Notes under the pieces: generated by a model
The model's database searches: none
Told to the model about the DNA's origin: nothing
The model's input: only the letters and a program-made list of their open reading frames with translations
Program-made: the position numbers and the translations under genes
Shown here: positions 50,001-63,200 of the stretch, in pieces
Layout of the letters: each line of letters opens with the position of its first letter
Position numbering within the stretch: the stretch's first letter is position 1
NCBI RefSeq assembly: GCF_018691265.1
Contig: NW_024881279.1
Coordinates: 4,431,243 to 4,495,242 of the forward strand
Origin: Tyto alba
Taxonomy: Eukaryota; Chordata; Aves; Strigiformes; Tytonidae
Length of the DNA stretch: 64,000 nucleotides
Direction: 5' to 3'

Positions 50001-53000
50001 AATCTATGGCCTATTTTTTAATAACTTTTGAGATAAAACTGCTTAAAATAACCCATTACAGATCTTTGTTCCTTTGAGTCTTCAAGTACCGATGTGAATT
50101 ATTACATTCAAAGTGCTGTCCCCCTTGATTCAGTCTTGTTTTAGCAAATAAGGCCAGTGTGCTCATACTCTGTAGATTTTTAATATTAATGGACAATCGG
50201 GAAGATAATCAAACTTATCCAAGAGATAAGACAGATTAATTCAATTATTAAATACAATTTCAGTTCATTATGTTCATTCAATACAGTTTCATTAAGGAAT
50301 TTTCCCTTTTTATTTAACTGCTATTTAAGTGCTGCTACCAAATGTTTTGATTCTTAATTGAATAAAATAACTACAAGGAATAGTCCTGTAAATCTTATTT
50401 AATTTTTTTTTTATAGTCAACTTTTCCTTTTAGGATGGATTTTGAGACAGTTAATAAGATACAATAGGTCACTGTGTGCTCTGAGTAAAAGCTTCATCTA
50501 TTATAACCAGACTTTCCTGGTAACAAATCCAGCCCTGCTCTGTAAATCCCATCATATTGCTCTTCAGTTCCAGCCACCAGGTGCCACACACTGTACATGA
50601 CTGCAGTTCTGAATTAATATTTATCTGCAATATTACTTGATTTTGTGTTATCAAATAGAACACACAGAGGCTGAGATTCAAAATAGTGTGTTGACTTATT
50701 AAAAAAAGCTAAGGCACTTTTAACAAAGAAAATAATTTTCAAAGTGTCTAAATCTTTTAGTCTTTTTCTCTTTTCTCTTTTTTTAAATTCTATACTTTCA
50801 GAATATCTAACCACAAGCATTTGAGCAAACTAGAGAAAAGAAACTGTTGGTAATTTTCTGTAAGTTTCAAAAGGCAGCAGGATATACATGCCGTTTTATG
50901 TTTCTATCTATAGAGACCTGCAGGCAAACGTACAGTGGAACAAAGATAGACATCTAGATATATTTGTACCTGCCGTTCATGTGCCTATATGGAGATAGAT
51001 TCTTAATTAGATAAGTAAACAATGGAAACTTTTAAAATTCATAGTTTGAGTGTACTGAACTCTCTATTTCTCTCTCTTCCTTCTTTAGTAATAAAATTTT
51101 TATATGCTTTCCATGCTGTACAGCTGATCACAACGCAACCAGCACTGCTGGTGCATGGTACAGCAGCTACGGGCTTCTGGACCTGGCTTTGACCTGCCCT
51201 GAAGCACAACGAAATGTGTAAAAGTGAAATAACTATCTTTGATTCAAATATTTCGGTGGCATTTAGCACATGATGGTTGGGGTTTTTTTAGCTGAAAAAT
51301 AATTTCTGACCTACTGAGTGAGGCAATTGCTACATGGAAGATCTTAAGCAGAACTAAAGCAGCAAGATAAAATTTAAGAAATATGGGTTTATAATTGGTG
51401 CAATGGCCAGGGCCCTGTATGGAACCTTCAGTCACAGATGGACCTCCCTGAGCAGTCCTGCTTTCTGTTGTCTATTCTCCCCTTCTTGCTGCTATCAGGT
51501 GAATATTCAGCAAAGTCAGGATCGTTCTCCAATTAATTTTAGATGGGAAGAGTCAAATATCTCCAACCTGGAGAAAACAGATACCAACCAGATTACAAAT
51601 CAAACACATCCAAGACCTCCTCTTTCTTTTCTTGCCTCTCCCCATCTTTTATTACCATGCTGCTGCCGTCATCTAGCCCCAGGCTCCTTGCCAGCAACGA
51701 GCAATAGCCGTTGCTGCTGCAAGATGCTTTGATACACGACTCAGCTCATACACCCTGAAACCAACAGCCACAGTTGGGTGAGATGCTATTACCCGTAGTT
51801 TGGCTGGAGGTTGTCACCTGTAACCTCCACATTTCACCGCTTGTCCCCATGACTTTGGGGACAGTGTCCCCGTCCTCCCAGAGGACGGACGGGGTTTGTA
51901 CCAAACCCCATAATTCGGCTTAAGCCTGCAGTGAAGATGCTCCTCTAACACACCAAATGCCTCAGTTTATAAAAAAAAAAAAAAAACTAAGCACCCATTT
52001 TGGAGAAAAAGACTACATCACCAACTAGTGGGAATCCATAAAGCTCTGGTGAGTTCAGCAGGACTACGGCAACTCACACAAGACTCAGTTCAGACCATAG
52101 AACCCGATTCAGAAGCCCATGAGATCCATGCACCGGCTTCCCAGCACTGCTGGAACAGCTATACAAAAAAAATCAGAAATCAATCACTTCTAGCAAACTG
52201 AAAAGCAATTTGCTTATTTTTATTAAGATTTCTTTTCCTCTATACTGGCAAAGCTTTAAGGAAGCAAAGATATAAAACAGAAATATTTAAGAGAACATTC
52301 ATTAATTTGTAATAGCTACAATATTTTTGTGTTTCACAACCCCATCTCTCTGGGAATCATGTGTTAAATATTCATCCTGATACTTATGCAATTCCAAGGA
52401 GGATTATATACTTTGCAACCAAACTTTAAAAATTAATGAAGTAAAATAAATAAATCCAATAAAATCCAGATGATGACTCTAACTTTCCTTTCTTAAGCTG
52501 ATGGATTCAAGAATCTTCTCTTTCCTTCATGGTCAATAGACTTCAGTTTTAACTACAAGCTGATGGTTTCTTAGTCTTTGTAACAAAGGATTAAAAAGCA
52601 CAACTTTGATATTAAAACTTGTCTGCATAACCAAAATGTGAAACAGACGTCAATTAATGGGCTAAAGATTTTCCCAAATTTATCAGTCCATTCTCCAGTA
52701 AACTTCCCCCAGGTACAGGAAGGGCTGCATGGCAGTGGGTTGAGGGGAGAAAGGATATTCCTGGAGAACACCAAAAAATGGCATGTGATCTGAAACACTG
52801 TAAAATTGGCAACTTAACAGTGGGTTAAAAAATAAAAGTGAAAATCGAAGTCCAATGACAAAACTAAAATGCCACCCAGTACCCTGGAACAATGAGATTA
52901 ACCTGCTACAGAGAGTTTATAACCTGTTTACTACAGCATTCTGGTAGGTTTGAAGCAGTACCCTGAAACCTCAGTACTTCTTGGACATCTAAAATAGCCT

Positions 53001-54148
53001 CCAAGTGTAGGACAAAATCTAACATACAGCTAAGTACACAAGTAACAAGGTCGGATCCTTTAATATAACACCTAGTTGTGTTTCATCTTATGCAAAATAC
53101 AAATTTTGAGTGCTCACTAGCAATGAAAGTTGGCATCCAGATGAGGCCAGCTCAGTATCTCCTGTTTATGTCTTCCTTCAAACTTCACATGAGCTATAAA
53201 AGTTACACAGGTTTTCTACCAATCTTTCACTTTATTTTATTCCAGGCTGGAGGGGCAATAGAAAGCAACAATGAGAAAAATAAAGCAAAAAGCATTAATA
53301 AAAAAAGTCCTTGCTCTTAAAAGCAAAAGGTTACTTTTTGGTTGCAAATGTCACTTTTCAGTTGAATAATTTCTCATTCCTAGCAAATGTTTCTGTGATT
53401 TTCAGTTTCAGGGTTTGTGTTCTGTAAATATTTTATTTTTGGCCACAACAGAGGCTGATCATAACCCCTTTATGTGTTCTTGGGTCTCCTATTGATGCCG
53501 TTTCAGGATTTTCTATAGCAACACATTTCTTGTTAATTTTATCACCATTAGTTTTATCCAACCTATTGCATGGCTGGTAAACTTGAAAGCACCACGTGAA
53601 ATCCAATGCTAGGAGATCATACTAGAATTTTACCTCCAGATTTCAACACTAACTCTTCCATAGCTGGAAAATCAAGGCTAAAAGCAATAATTCTGTTCCT
53701 GCAATACAATAAAAGTGTGTAAGTGGTTGTAAATACTGCTATTTTTAGCCAGTACAAAACTTTCGCTTCCCCAAACCAAAAACAGGTAGAAATGAATGAG
53801 AATCATCTGCAAAGTGTGGGCATCTACAATCCTCCAGGTGTGTTTGCTTTAAGTCAGGATGACTTGAGAGTCAGGATGATTCCAGTTTTCTGGTTAAAAT
53901 CCACATCAGCTTCATATACCAGAGTGGTACAACATCACATTTTAGCTTTCTGGCTATGATCCAGCTCCCAGCCACACTTCTTTCTTGGGTCATCTGGACT
54001 TACCTTGATTTGCTGCTTCCAATCCTGGTTCTCACCTGGCCATGACCACTGAACCAAGTGCCCAAACCCAAATCATGCCTTTACCCATAAGTTGCTATCT
54101 ACAGTACAGGATTTCCCAGACAGGATTGTACAAATGCATATGTGCATT

Positions 54149-54197
54149 GTTAAAAAAAAAAAAAAAAAAAAACAAAACAAAACAAAACAAAAAAAAA
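54149..54197. repeat. Poly-A with (CAAAA)n
   Basis: An A run of about 22 is followed by four CAAAA-type units and a further A run. No SINE or LINE body is recognised upstream. Confidence 0.85.
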
Positions 54198-55589
54198 CCC
54201 CAACACACTACTCTGAATGCAAACTTTCCTAAACCCTTTGATGACAGCAATAGAAAGTGGGACTGCAAGTGCTGATGCGATGCTGCTTACTTGCATTTCT
54301 CATTATTGTAACAAGCAGTCATTCTTCTAGATGTTGGCTCTAGAAACCAAATAGCACCCAGGGACTAATTCTCCTCCGTTTACTACCCTGCTGCTGATAA
54401 AATGTTACAGTATAGACAATTTCTGCCTTCAGATTTCATATAAACACACATACACATGCAGACCCGCCAGCACCACTTTTGAAAGCAATTAGCAGAACAA
54501 GACCAGAGGCAGAGTATTTAACTGAGAAAAATGCTGCACCCAACCAGCAACGTGACAGCACCTTTATTTGTATGGGATGAAAATGCGTTAGTAAAGAGGA
54601 GAACAGGAAAGAACCTGCATGGCATTGGGTCCCAAAGGCACCCAGATCCCACAGCTCCTTTGTCCCTGAGCTGATGGAGCCCGCAGCTCCTGCACTGCAG
54701 ACAGCTGGGCAGTTTTCCCTGCAGCACCAATGGTGTGCTCACTACCCAGACAGGAGAAAGTAAATTCTTCAAAACAGAAACCCTAAAACGTAGAAAGGGT
54801 AGCACACACCACCTGGACTTTCAGAAAGCTAGCAGTTTGTTTGGTTTAATTTTTCTAAACTTGTTGTATTTCTGTTTTGGTTTTATTCTGTTCCACCTCC
54901 TCTCTCTCTTTCGGGTCCCATGTTATCATTATTACTTAACTGGAAAGGGCTTTCTCTAAACATTTCCAAGTAGCCTTTGGAAGGATATCTTTCCACAGCC
55001 CTCAAAGTTTCTACAGAAATGTATTTTCGTCTCCTATCTTAACAATCTTCTTGCTTCGACAGTACATTTTTTCTATCTGCGCTCTTTAACAGCCCTCCAC
55101 ATGGCCATGAGCTAGCAGTCAGAGAGTTTCCATTGACTTCACTGAGCTCTGGTTCACACTTTGCATTCAGAAGTTTTCTGCCCCTTCTCATCTTCAGATC
55201 CCTTTACCGCAATGCTTCCTACCCACACAGAATCTAGTTTGTACGAGCTGGAAATCTCATGAGACTGTGGCTCTCAGGTTGTTTCCAGTTCCCAAAGAAG
55301 GCAATGTTTTTGCCCTCAGGGGGTTTCAGTAACTCCCGTTCTGAACTGGCAACAAACATAATTTTTCAGGCACAAAAGAGCCTCAGATTTGGTCAGATTT
55401 AGATAAAACAGATGGGGGTAACTTGGCCACTTCTAGCCCTATTGATTTCATAAGGTTTGAGAAATTCTTCAGCAGGGGTGCCAAAGGGGCTACCCATTCC
55501 CAGATACCTGGGTATCCAGCCATACCCAGAGGGCAAACATCAACAACTCGTTATCAAGTTGATTCATCAAAGATCTGCAGGAAACTGTC

Positions 55590-56460
55590 TCAGATCCAAT
55601 TCTGCTCAATGTTTTCTCTGAAATCAGGGATGATAAAACACGTTTAGATTTGCAGATGATGTGAATGTGAAACTCATTGCAACCATATCAGAAAACAAGT
55701 CTGAAGTTCAACATGACCTTTACAATAGAAATAAAGATGGATGAATTTCAATAGACAGGTGATACGTACCATAAATGCAAGGAGTAAGCACTAATACACA
55801 CCTGCAGATGCACCTTGTGTAAGGGTTATAGTGAATAGAAGTCAATAATTTCAGGTTGCTTCCAAGAAGGTGAATAACCAACTGGCATGTATGTGCAGTC
55901 TTCCCGGTAGGTTACGCGATGAAATGCTTCAGATGTGTTCAGTGTCAGTGCGATCTCAGCTGTACTACTAAGCCACTTTGGGGATTCAGTGTCAGAAAAG
56001 CTACAGAGGAGCAGTTGGAGAGAGTACAAAAGCCAAAGAGATCAGACAACCTGAAAATTTGGCCCTTGGGAGAAGACTAAGAAAATTGAGGTTGCTGAGC
56101 TCAGTGCTGAGCCCCTTCACCAGTAAGGGAACGACGTGGTCACAGCCCTTAAAAGGCATCCAAACAAGAAAACAGTTTATTAGGAACATCTACAGACGAT
56201 ACAACAAGGAGAACAGACAAATTTTGGCAAGAAATACCTAAGTTAAACTTCAAGAAAACCCTCTAGTGAGAGAGAGAAGCACTGGAATAGGCTGACTGGA
56301 GAAGCATCATGGGAAATCTTTAGGAACAGATTAAGAAGTTTTTCACTAGAGTGACAAAGGTAGTTTTTTCTGTAGTGGTTCAGTGGATGGGTCAGAAGAC
56401 TTGAGAAGTCCTTTCCTTGCTTATTAAACAGCTAGCTATGGTTAGGTTTTCCATGAAGAT
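55590..56460 (+). mobile_element. Old CR1-type LINE 3' fragment
   Basis: The segment follows the order of a CR1 3' end. It has an LFNIF-like remnant (CCAATTCTGCTCAATGTTTT), a TTTGCAGATGATGTG remnant of the FADD-type motif, GAAGTTCAACATGACC, and a GGAGCAGTTGGAGAGAGT segment. Near the end comes AGCACTGGAATAGGCTGACT, the hallmark of the CR1 3' untranslated region. The reverse-transcriptase frame is destroyed by stops and indels. Old CR1 copies of this kind are typical of birds, crocodilians and turtles. The boundaries are approximate, and the insertion lacks visible terminal repeats. Confidence 0.65.
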
Positions 56461-58339
56461 CAAAGCGAACACTTAACCAAGCACAATGCGAGTGCAGATT
56501 CATGGATGTTGTAATGACACAATTTTCTGGATTTTTAAACCCTCAACAACAGTTAGCGGCCAACCTTGCCCGGAAGGTCTACAGAGATGATGCAATTCCA
56601 CTCTGCTGACAGAGATCTACAGTGGGAACAGGGAAGAGTCCACCTTGATTGCTTTTCACTTCCAGAGCCACAGAGCTCTTTAAGAACTGGCTTGGCTTGA
56701 GCAAGAAGGATGGAGCTCCGGTGACAAAGCACTTTTCCACAGCAGCATCTCCAGGGCACGCTTAGGCTCACATTTTCTTTCTTAGTCTTTGCCTAACAAC
56801 AACAAAAACAACAGAAAAAAAAGCACTGACAGATCTCTCAGATCTTATGTCATCCTGTTTCCACTCCCACCCACCATCTGGCTGTCCTTTGCCCACACCT
56901 CCAGAGCTCCTTCATCAATGTAACATCTGAGCATTGACCAAAACATTAAGATTTTGTCCATTATAGAGAGGTCATTTCTGAGATCAGCCATTCTAAGCAC
57001 TAAGAGAAAAGAAGAAATTAAAAAGCAAAAATATGAGTAGCAATGACCGCCACAGAGGCAGCAGATTTTCATGTTCTTAGAGCAGAGCGACTGCTGTCCC
57101 AGGAGCTCCTGCCTTGTGCACCCATCCTCCCCTTACTCTTCTCAGCGTTGGTCAAGGCAAAGGTAAACAACAATAGAACATTCTGCACTTCAAGCAGGAG
57201 CAAAACATAAACCCTGGGCCAAATCCTCATGTTATGCCAGAGATTTATCCCAAAGGAGGGTCTGGCCACTCGTTTCTGTCGCAGTCTGATTTATTGTTCA
57301 CACACACTGTGTGCATGAAGTTTACTTAAGTTTTACTCCCTTAACTAGCTTGATGTTTACTTACACAATTATTTCATGTAGACTTATTGTTCAAGCCTTT
57401 TCTTTTGTTCTTGTAAAGATTAACTTTTTAGAAAGATGTTCAGCTGGCAAAACATTTTGAAATATAATTCTCTGGTGGTCTATTTTCAGAAATGAAATGC
57501 TTGGTGGTCACTATATTTCACTACTAGCACTTAGTGGTTTTAAAAGTTGTTTTCTGTTCTACATATTAACATAATTTGTTTACTATAAAAAGACTCCTAA
57601 ACATATATTTCTCCAATCTTCTTTGTCCGTTACAGAACGAAACCTGAATGTTATATCAAAAAGACTAAGGCAAAGTCAAGTCTCAAAATGTTCTTACCCA
57701 AAAACAACTTCACTTGCAGTCTCTAACTGCTTATTTTCCAGATAAGCTAAAAATCCCTTAAAACAACAACACAGGCACAACCACCACACTCCATCAGAAA
57801 TGCATCACATTCTGTTATTGTCACAAGAAATACCATGATAGCAAGAATCCCAGCACACAGAAGACAGACACTGAAAGGAGACGCTGGTCTGCACTCAGCA
57901 GACAATATTGATGTGATAACAGTGATTTTTAAAGGCAAGTTACATGACTTATAGCTGTATCTCAGCAACTGCTCCTGCCTGCAAAAGAGCCAGCCAAGCA
58001 AAGATCTCAGACACTAGACAAGTCTTGAGAAAAGGATTTTTAAGTGATCAGGAAAAAATTTTCTCTTCCCTCATCCATCACGCTCGCCACTAATGCTTTA
58101 TTCTGGGTAAATATTTAACCACAAGTACTATTTGACACACCATACTCCCATTTGCAGAGTATACGATTACATAGTGGGGCAGGGTATGATCTGGTCGTAA
58201 AAGCTTCCTTAGCCAAGATCCCCCTAAGAGAGGGGGACCGGGTCTGTACGCAAAACACGACCTCCGTGGGCAGGGGAGAGAATAATGCCAGGAAGGCAGC
58301 ATGAGCAGTTCAGAAATTGTCATAAAATAATACTGATAA

Positions 58340-58785
58340 ATGGGAAGCAGTTCAGAGCAGGGCTAGCAAAATAATGAAGACCTTGAGGGAATGGATGGGA
58401 GAGGGAAGATTAGAGGAATTGCATATGTATATCTTTGACCAAAGGAAAGAGTCCAGGGGTACCTGACAGGTATCTACTTCACAGAGAGGAGGGAAGTGTT
58501 CAGGCTGGGATAGGATGGATAACTGAGAGCAATTATAGAAAACGGAATAAAAAGAACTCTAGGCTCAACATGAGGAAAGAAAATTAAAGATGAAAATTAG
58601 AATATGAAATAGTCTGGAGGCAAAAGGGTCATTCGTAGAAATTCTTTACTGGACAATTCAAAAGCAAGCATGATAAAGCCCTAATAAATATTCGGCAAGG
58701 ACAATCATCCCTTGTGAAGTAGGGAAATTGCCTAAGTGACCCACTAGTGCTTTGCCAGCTCTAAGACCTAGTTCTCTATTTATAC
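58340..58785 (+). mobile_element. Old CR1-type LINE 3' fragment
   Basis: This is a second plus-oriented fragment. It reads as a degenerate CR1 3' region: a segment like AAGATTAGAGGAATTGCATA, then CACAGAGAGGAGGGAAGTG, GGATAGGATGGATAA, a decayed copy of the intervening region, and near the end a decayed form of the terminal segment (GACCCACTAGTGCTTTGCCA). It resembles the first fragment in organisation but is a separate insertion. It is too degraded to assign a subfamily or exact ends by eye. Confidence 0.55.
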
Positions 58786-59789
58786 CTGACCACACCACAG
58801 GATACAATGCAAGTCTAACATACTCGCTTTTAAGGGAGCCTTTTCTCAATCTCTCTGCTTCCACGTGGCCAGTCTTTGACACAGCTCTACAGACTCGAGA
58901 TTTTGTTGTGCTCCAGGACACCTGAGCACTACTACTAGTGACAGCAGGAGCCTGCAGTGTTACTCTGAATAGCGACCAAAGAGCAGAAAGAGCTGCCAGA
59001 TGCTGCCCTCTCCTTAGAAGGGTAAAACTCTGGGGCAATGCATGCCAATAGGTTACTCTCCTTTTGCCAGAGTTTACATCTATGACACGAACAACACAAT
59101 AGTCTCGCCCTGACATTTATTTCAATAAACACTGGGAGAACTTCCAAAAGCCTGTTGCAGACAGTTATGAAAACTAACCAAGCCATTGAACTATTATATA
59201 AATGATCTTCCAGGACTTCATTGTTATGGTTACTATTGGACAATAACAAGACTCTGAGGGGCTTCCACCATAGTAAAGTCTTGTTTGTGATCCCAGAGGC
59301 TTCTGGCTCTGTCTCATCTATTCAAGCACATCAGAACTCGTCCAGATCTGACTGAATTGCAAGACACTGTGGGGTTAAAACCAAGATTTGCATCAAGATT
59401 AAATACATCTGTTGTGAAAACCTTCTGTGTTTTGCATATATGATTCAATAGTCTTAGCAGGATAATTGTTTTGCCCAGGTTATTAACCAGAATTTTCTTT
59501 ACCTTTTTTATTACTCCGCAGAATAATGTTTAAGGTAAACAATTCATAAGCGTGCAAGAACTGCATTAAGTGGAATGCTCTATCCTGAAAGTCCATTCCT
59601 GGATACTATGTTTTATTACCAAAAGTCACCCTTGCATTAGGAAGTTAATTTTATATTTCAAGAAGCCGAAGCAAAGAGTGCATGCATGTAAAACATTTTT
59701 TTTTAAAAAGACCGGAAATCAAGTCCTGAATATCAGAGGCAATGTCACAGTGCACACTGGGTTTGGACGAGATCAGAGCTCCTTGAAGG

Positions 59790-60120
59790 CGTCGTCCCAA
59801 TTTGGGATTTGCGCTTCGCCCCTCGCTCGTGCGCGGGAGGAAGGCACCCGCTCCTGCGCCCACCGCGCAGAGCGCTCGGGCAGCCGGCCCCGCGTGTCCG
59901 TGCCACGGCTGGAACCCCGACCAGACCCCCGCTGCGGGAATCAAGCGGTACGATCCCTCCGAAAAGACCCCATAGGCACCCCCCCACCCCCCCACACCCC
60001 CCCCAGCGCCTTCGCACCGTCCCCGGCTGCGTGCGAGAGGCGGCGGCCGCCAGCGGCCGCCAGAGGGCGCCGCAGTGCCCGCGCAGCGCCCGCGCAGCCT
60101 CCGCCCCCGCGGATTCGGTG
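59790..60120. promoter_or_regulatory. CpG island, candidate promoter or insulator
   Basis: About 330 bp of strongly CpG-rich DNA with CGG/CCG runs is sharply bounded by AT-rich sequence and is the strongest such block outside the VDAC1 promoter. It contains C-runs at 59,978-60,004 and a CTCF-like motif. In mammals TCF7 lies next to VDAC1 in divergent orientation, so its promoter is one candidate by synteny. However, no TCF7 N-terminal coding sequence is readable here or in the remaining 3.9 kb. A noncoding promoter or boundary element is equally possible. Open frames inside it are chance products of GC-rich DNA. Confidence 0.55.
60057..60070 (+). promoter_or_regulatory. CTCF-like motif in CpG island
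   Basis: CCGCCAGAGGGCGC matches the CTCF core CCASYAGRKGGCRS at 13 of 14 positions, in plus orientation. It is the best match I found in the window and lies in a CpG island, a common setting for real CTCF sites. Confidence 0.5.
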
Positions 60121-60140
60121 AAAAAAAATATTAAAAAAAA

Positions 60141-60242
60141 AATAAATAAAAAATAAATAAATAAAATAAAATAAAATAAAATAAAATAAAATAAAATAAA
60201 ATAAAATAAAATAAAATAAAATAAAATAAAATAAAATAAAAA
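60141..60242. repeat. (ATAAA)n pentanucleotide microsatellite, 16 perfect units
   Basis: A run of AATAA-type tetramers (60,141-60,160) leads into 16 uninterrupted ATAAA units at 60,161-60,240. On the minus strand it is (TTTAT)n, equivalent to (ATTTT)n. It starts within 25 bp of the CpG island. Purity suggests it is recent and length-polymorphic. Confidence 0.95.
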
Positions 60243-63200
60243 TCATTGCAAGCCCCCCCAGCGTGGGTTGCGCAGCCCTGGGGCTGGTCCCAGCGTGGTG
60301 TCTCCCTGCCCGCCAGCGCGGCTCAAGCGCTCGCCTTGGGTTGCTGTAGTTAAGCAGAGTCCTGTTCGGGCCCTTAAATAAACCAGCTGCGCTTTGGGAT
60401 GAGGGCATGGGTGGGTTCAGGGTGAGCCGGCAGGAAAGGGTGCTTTGGGAGGTTCAAATGAGCTTGAGTGCTTTTGTTACCAGGTGATACAGAAGATAAG
60501 AAGCTTGACAGAAAAAGAAGCTTGAAAATTATGATCAAATAGGGAAGAGGGTGCATAAAGTGGGACTAATGTAGAGATTAAAGCCCAACACTCAAAATAG
60601 TAATGCTCAAAATTCCCATCTGTTTGCAGGTGACTATGTTAACACACTCCCAAAGCCCTTCTGTCCAGGCCAAATCAGCTCAAAATCCAGCTCAGGTCTG
60701 AGCCCTTGAAAGCCACATGACACCAATCGCTATTTTTCCTGAAAGGCTTGTCCAGGAGAATCACTAGAATATACTTACCAGAGCAGGCACTGGCAATATC
60801 CATCTCTTTTTTCCATGGAAAAATTCAGAGGTTGGGCCATAGTTGGGGGAAGCTGGGAGCGTAGGGCCATACCTGTCGCCTCCACGGGTGCCATCCTGGC
60901 TACCAAACCGCAGACTGGTCTGATGGGCAACAGAAGGCTGCACAAAAATCCTGTTCTTGATGGTTTTCCCTTACCTAGTATGGAATATTTCCAGACTGGT
61001 TAGACTGGAGAAAGGGAACAGGACTGCATAGCTCTGAGATAAGACTCTTATTCGTGTTTATTAATTCTGGAGCTTTAAAGAAAGAGCATTTCTCCCAAAG
61101 GAGAATAGCTGCAAAGTGATTTAACCTCTGAACTGAAGGGTTCCAACACCCTTTCCTGTGTTTGGGGAAAACTGCCATTTTGCAAAAAAACCCAATCCAT
61201 CACAAGTGTTGCTGGAGAAGTCCTACAAGTTTGAGCCCTTCTGCACAGACAGGTAGAACTTTGCCTACTTGGCAAATCCTGCCAGGGCAGAGGTGTTAAA
61301 TAACTACCTTAAACCCCAAGTGTCGCAATACTCCCGGTCCTTGCTCAATTGCCACCTGACCTTAGAGACTTCTGGAGCCTGCTGATGCCTTTCTTGTCAA
61401 ATTTAGCTTGCCCCAGAATTTGAAGGACATGAGGAGGTGTCCTGCAATGCTCTCAAGAGGCCCACTTCCCAACCATGTTTTGTGAAGGGTAATTAGTTGA
61501 GTAGCCATAAGGGATGAGATAGGTAACTGGGAATGCCGCAGTCAAAGCTGAGAGTGACCACTAGTCAGCATTGCAGTCTTTCGACAGAAAACACATTGTT
61601 TTCTGCTATGTGGACAAACAGGTTGGACTAATTACCACATATAATCATTATTATTTATGCTCTACAGACATCAGAGTTTTGTCTTTAAATGAATTTATAG
61701 AGGGGGGAAAAAAAAAAAAATCACAAAGCTGAATAATCCCTTTAATTATACGCTTAAAAATCCTGAATGGAAGAAATTAGGAGACACAAAGGAACAAACA
61801 TAAACTAATTATTCCTTGTTTTTCAGCTAACGTATTTCTATGGTAACCACTATGGTCTTCGAAGAAATTAAATGATTTTTTTAAATCAGTTCATCAAGAA
61901 AGTCACCCAGTAAAGCCACAAAATAAAAAACTTTCAAATAAGTCTAGAGATGAAGGAGAAAAGCATGCATTTTCCCAGCTGTTGATCATTAGAGCTATGA
62001 AACTGCATTTTCATTAAAACCACCAAGTAGATTCCCTCTTACATGCTGTGTAGGGAGCTTGGTGGGTGTGTGCCTGCGCACACAGGCACACATGCGTGTG
62101 CGTATACAGAAGAGAGGAGCAACAACTTTCACCTCTTCTGCATACCACGTGTCAAGCGTCAAGATGGCAAGGTGGACAGAAGACTATGTTTTGTAATAGT
62201 TGCACTTTCTGCTCACACGCTTTTTTTTTTTTTTTTTGAGATTGAAAGCTGCCAACCTAATTCCTATACAATCTCAGTTTTCCTGTGCAACTTCAAGTAG
62301 CTGGTCAAGTATTGATTTAAATGTGGAGTGTCCCACCTCTGTCTCTTCAGTATGTGGAGAGGTGTTTCAGGTAGGCAAAAAATGTGTACAATTTTGATAG
62401 ACCAACAACACAGGGGAAATGGTGCAGTATTCAGTAAAGACCAAGTTTACACATTTTTGCCCTTGAAATGTAGTGAATTAATCAAAAACATGCACTTGAA
62501 AACTTAAACCAGCCTGTCACCAGCTTTACATTATTAAACTTTAGCTCAAGAGGTGCATTGCCAGAAGAATAATTCAACCAGAATGGTCCACAAAGCAGGC
62601 AGATTCTGGCTCTGTGGGAGGTTCGCTTCTTTAGGCAGTGCAGAGCTTTAGCCAAAAAGACGGTTCATGCAAACATGCCTTGCTCGTCTTCTGACCACAC
62701 CACTAAAACCAATGGTTTCCCCTATCACATCTGTGGCCATGCTGGCAGCTACAGATAAAGAAGTTAACTGAATAGGCTCATGTGAAGGGATCCTCAGGTT
62801 TCAGTTAAGAGGAAAGTCCCTGCAGTTGAAGCTGAGGAACAGGGTTCAAACTTTTTCACAGAATTCAGAATTTTTTCCTCCCTTTGGGCCCTGCTTGGCA
62901 CTTTTACCATCACCCTCTCAGATGTCTACCTTCCTTCATTGCTGCGATCAAAACAGGAACTTTACTGCAGAAAACTGTAAATTGAATGCTGTACACAATC
63001 TGTCTCTCTGTGCTGGGATGAGTTGTCACCAACAGAAGAAATACCAAGAAACTTCAGAGCTGGCAGGGAGTGAAAGGCTGCACAGTTCCCTGCTGCATGT
63101 CTTTCTACATAACAGCCATCGCCAGCTTTACCATTTCTCTTGGATGGTTTTTGCCACAGCTTTGGAAGGACGTAAAGACATGTCACACATCCCAGGCACA

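Larger units (their letters stand above)
43050..55580. other. Intergenic stretch without recognised genes
   Basis: No exon with recognisable protein similarity was seen. Low-complexity tracts include A-rich 46,980-47,010, a T run at about 47,431-47,449, and A-rich/(CAAAA)n at 54,149-54,197. A frame of 174 codons near 47.5-48.0 kb (minus) falls in a GC-rich patch and has no known domain. The interval 49.3-51.3 kb is strongly AT-rich and featureless to my reading. Confidence 0.45.

Noticed and set aside
59570..60156. 183-codon plus-strand frame across the right CpG island, considered as a TCF7 first exon
   Set aside because: It lacks the acidic beta-catenin-binding N-terminus expected of TCF7, and its Arg/Pro-rich sequence is typical of out-of-frame CpG DNA.
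59941..60408. Minus-strand frame with a repeated Phe-Ile-Leu-Phe-Tyr pattern resembling membrane segments
   Set aside because: The hydrophobic repeat is simply the translated (TTTAT)n microsatellite.
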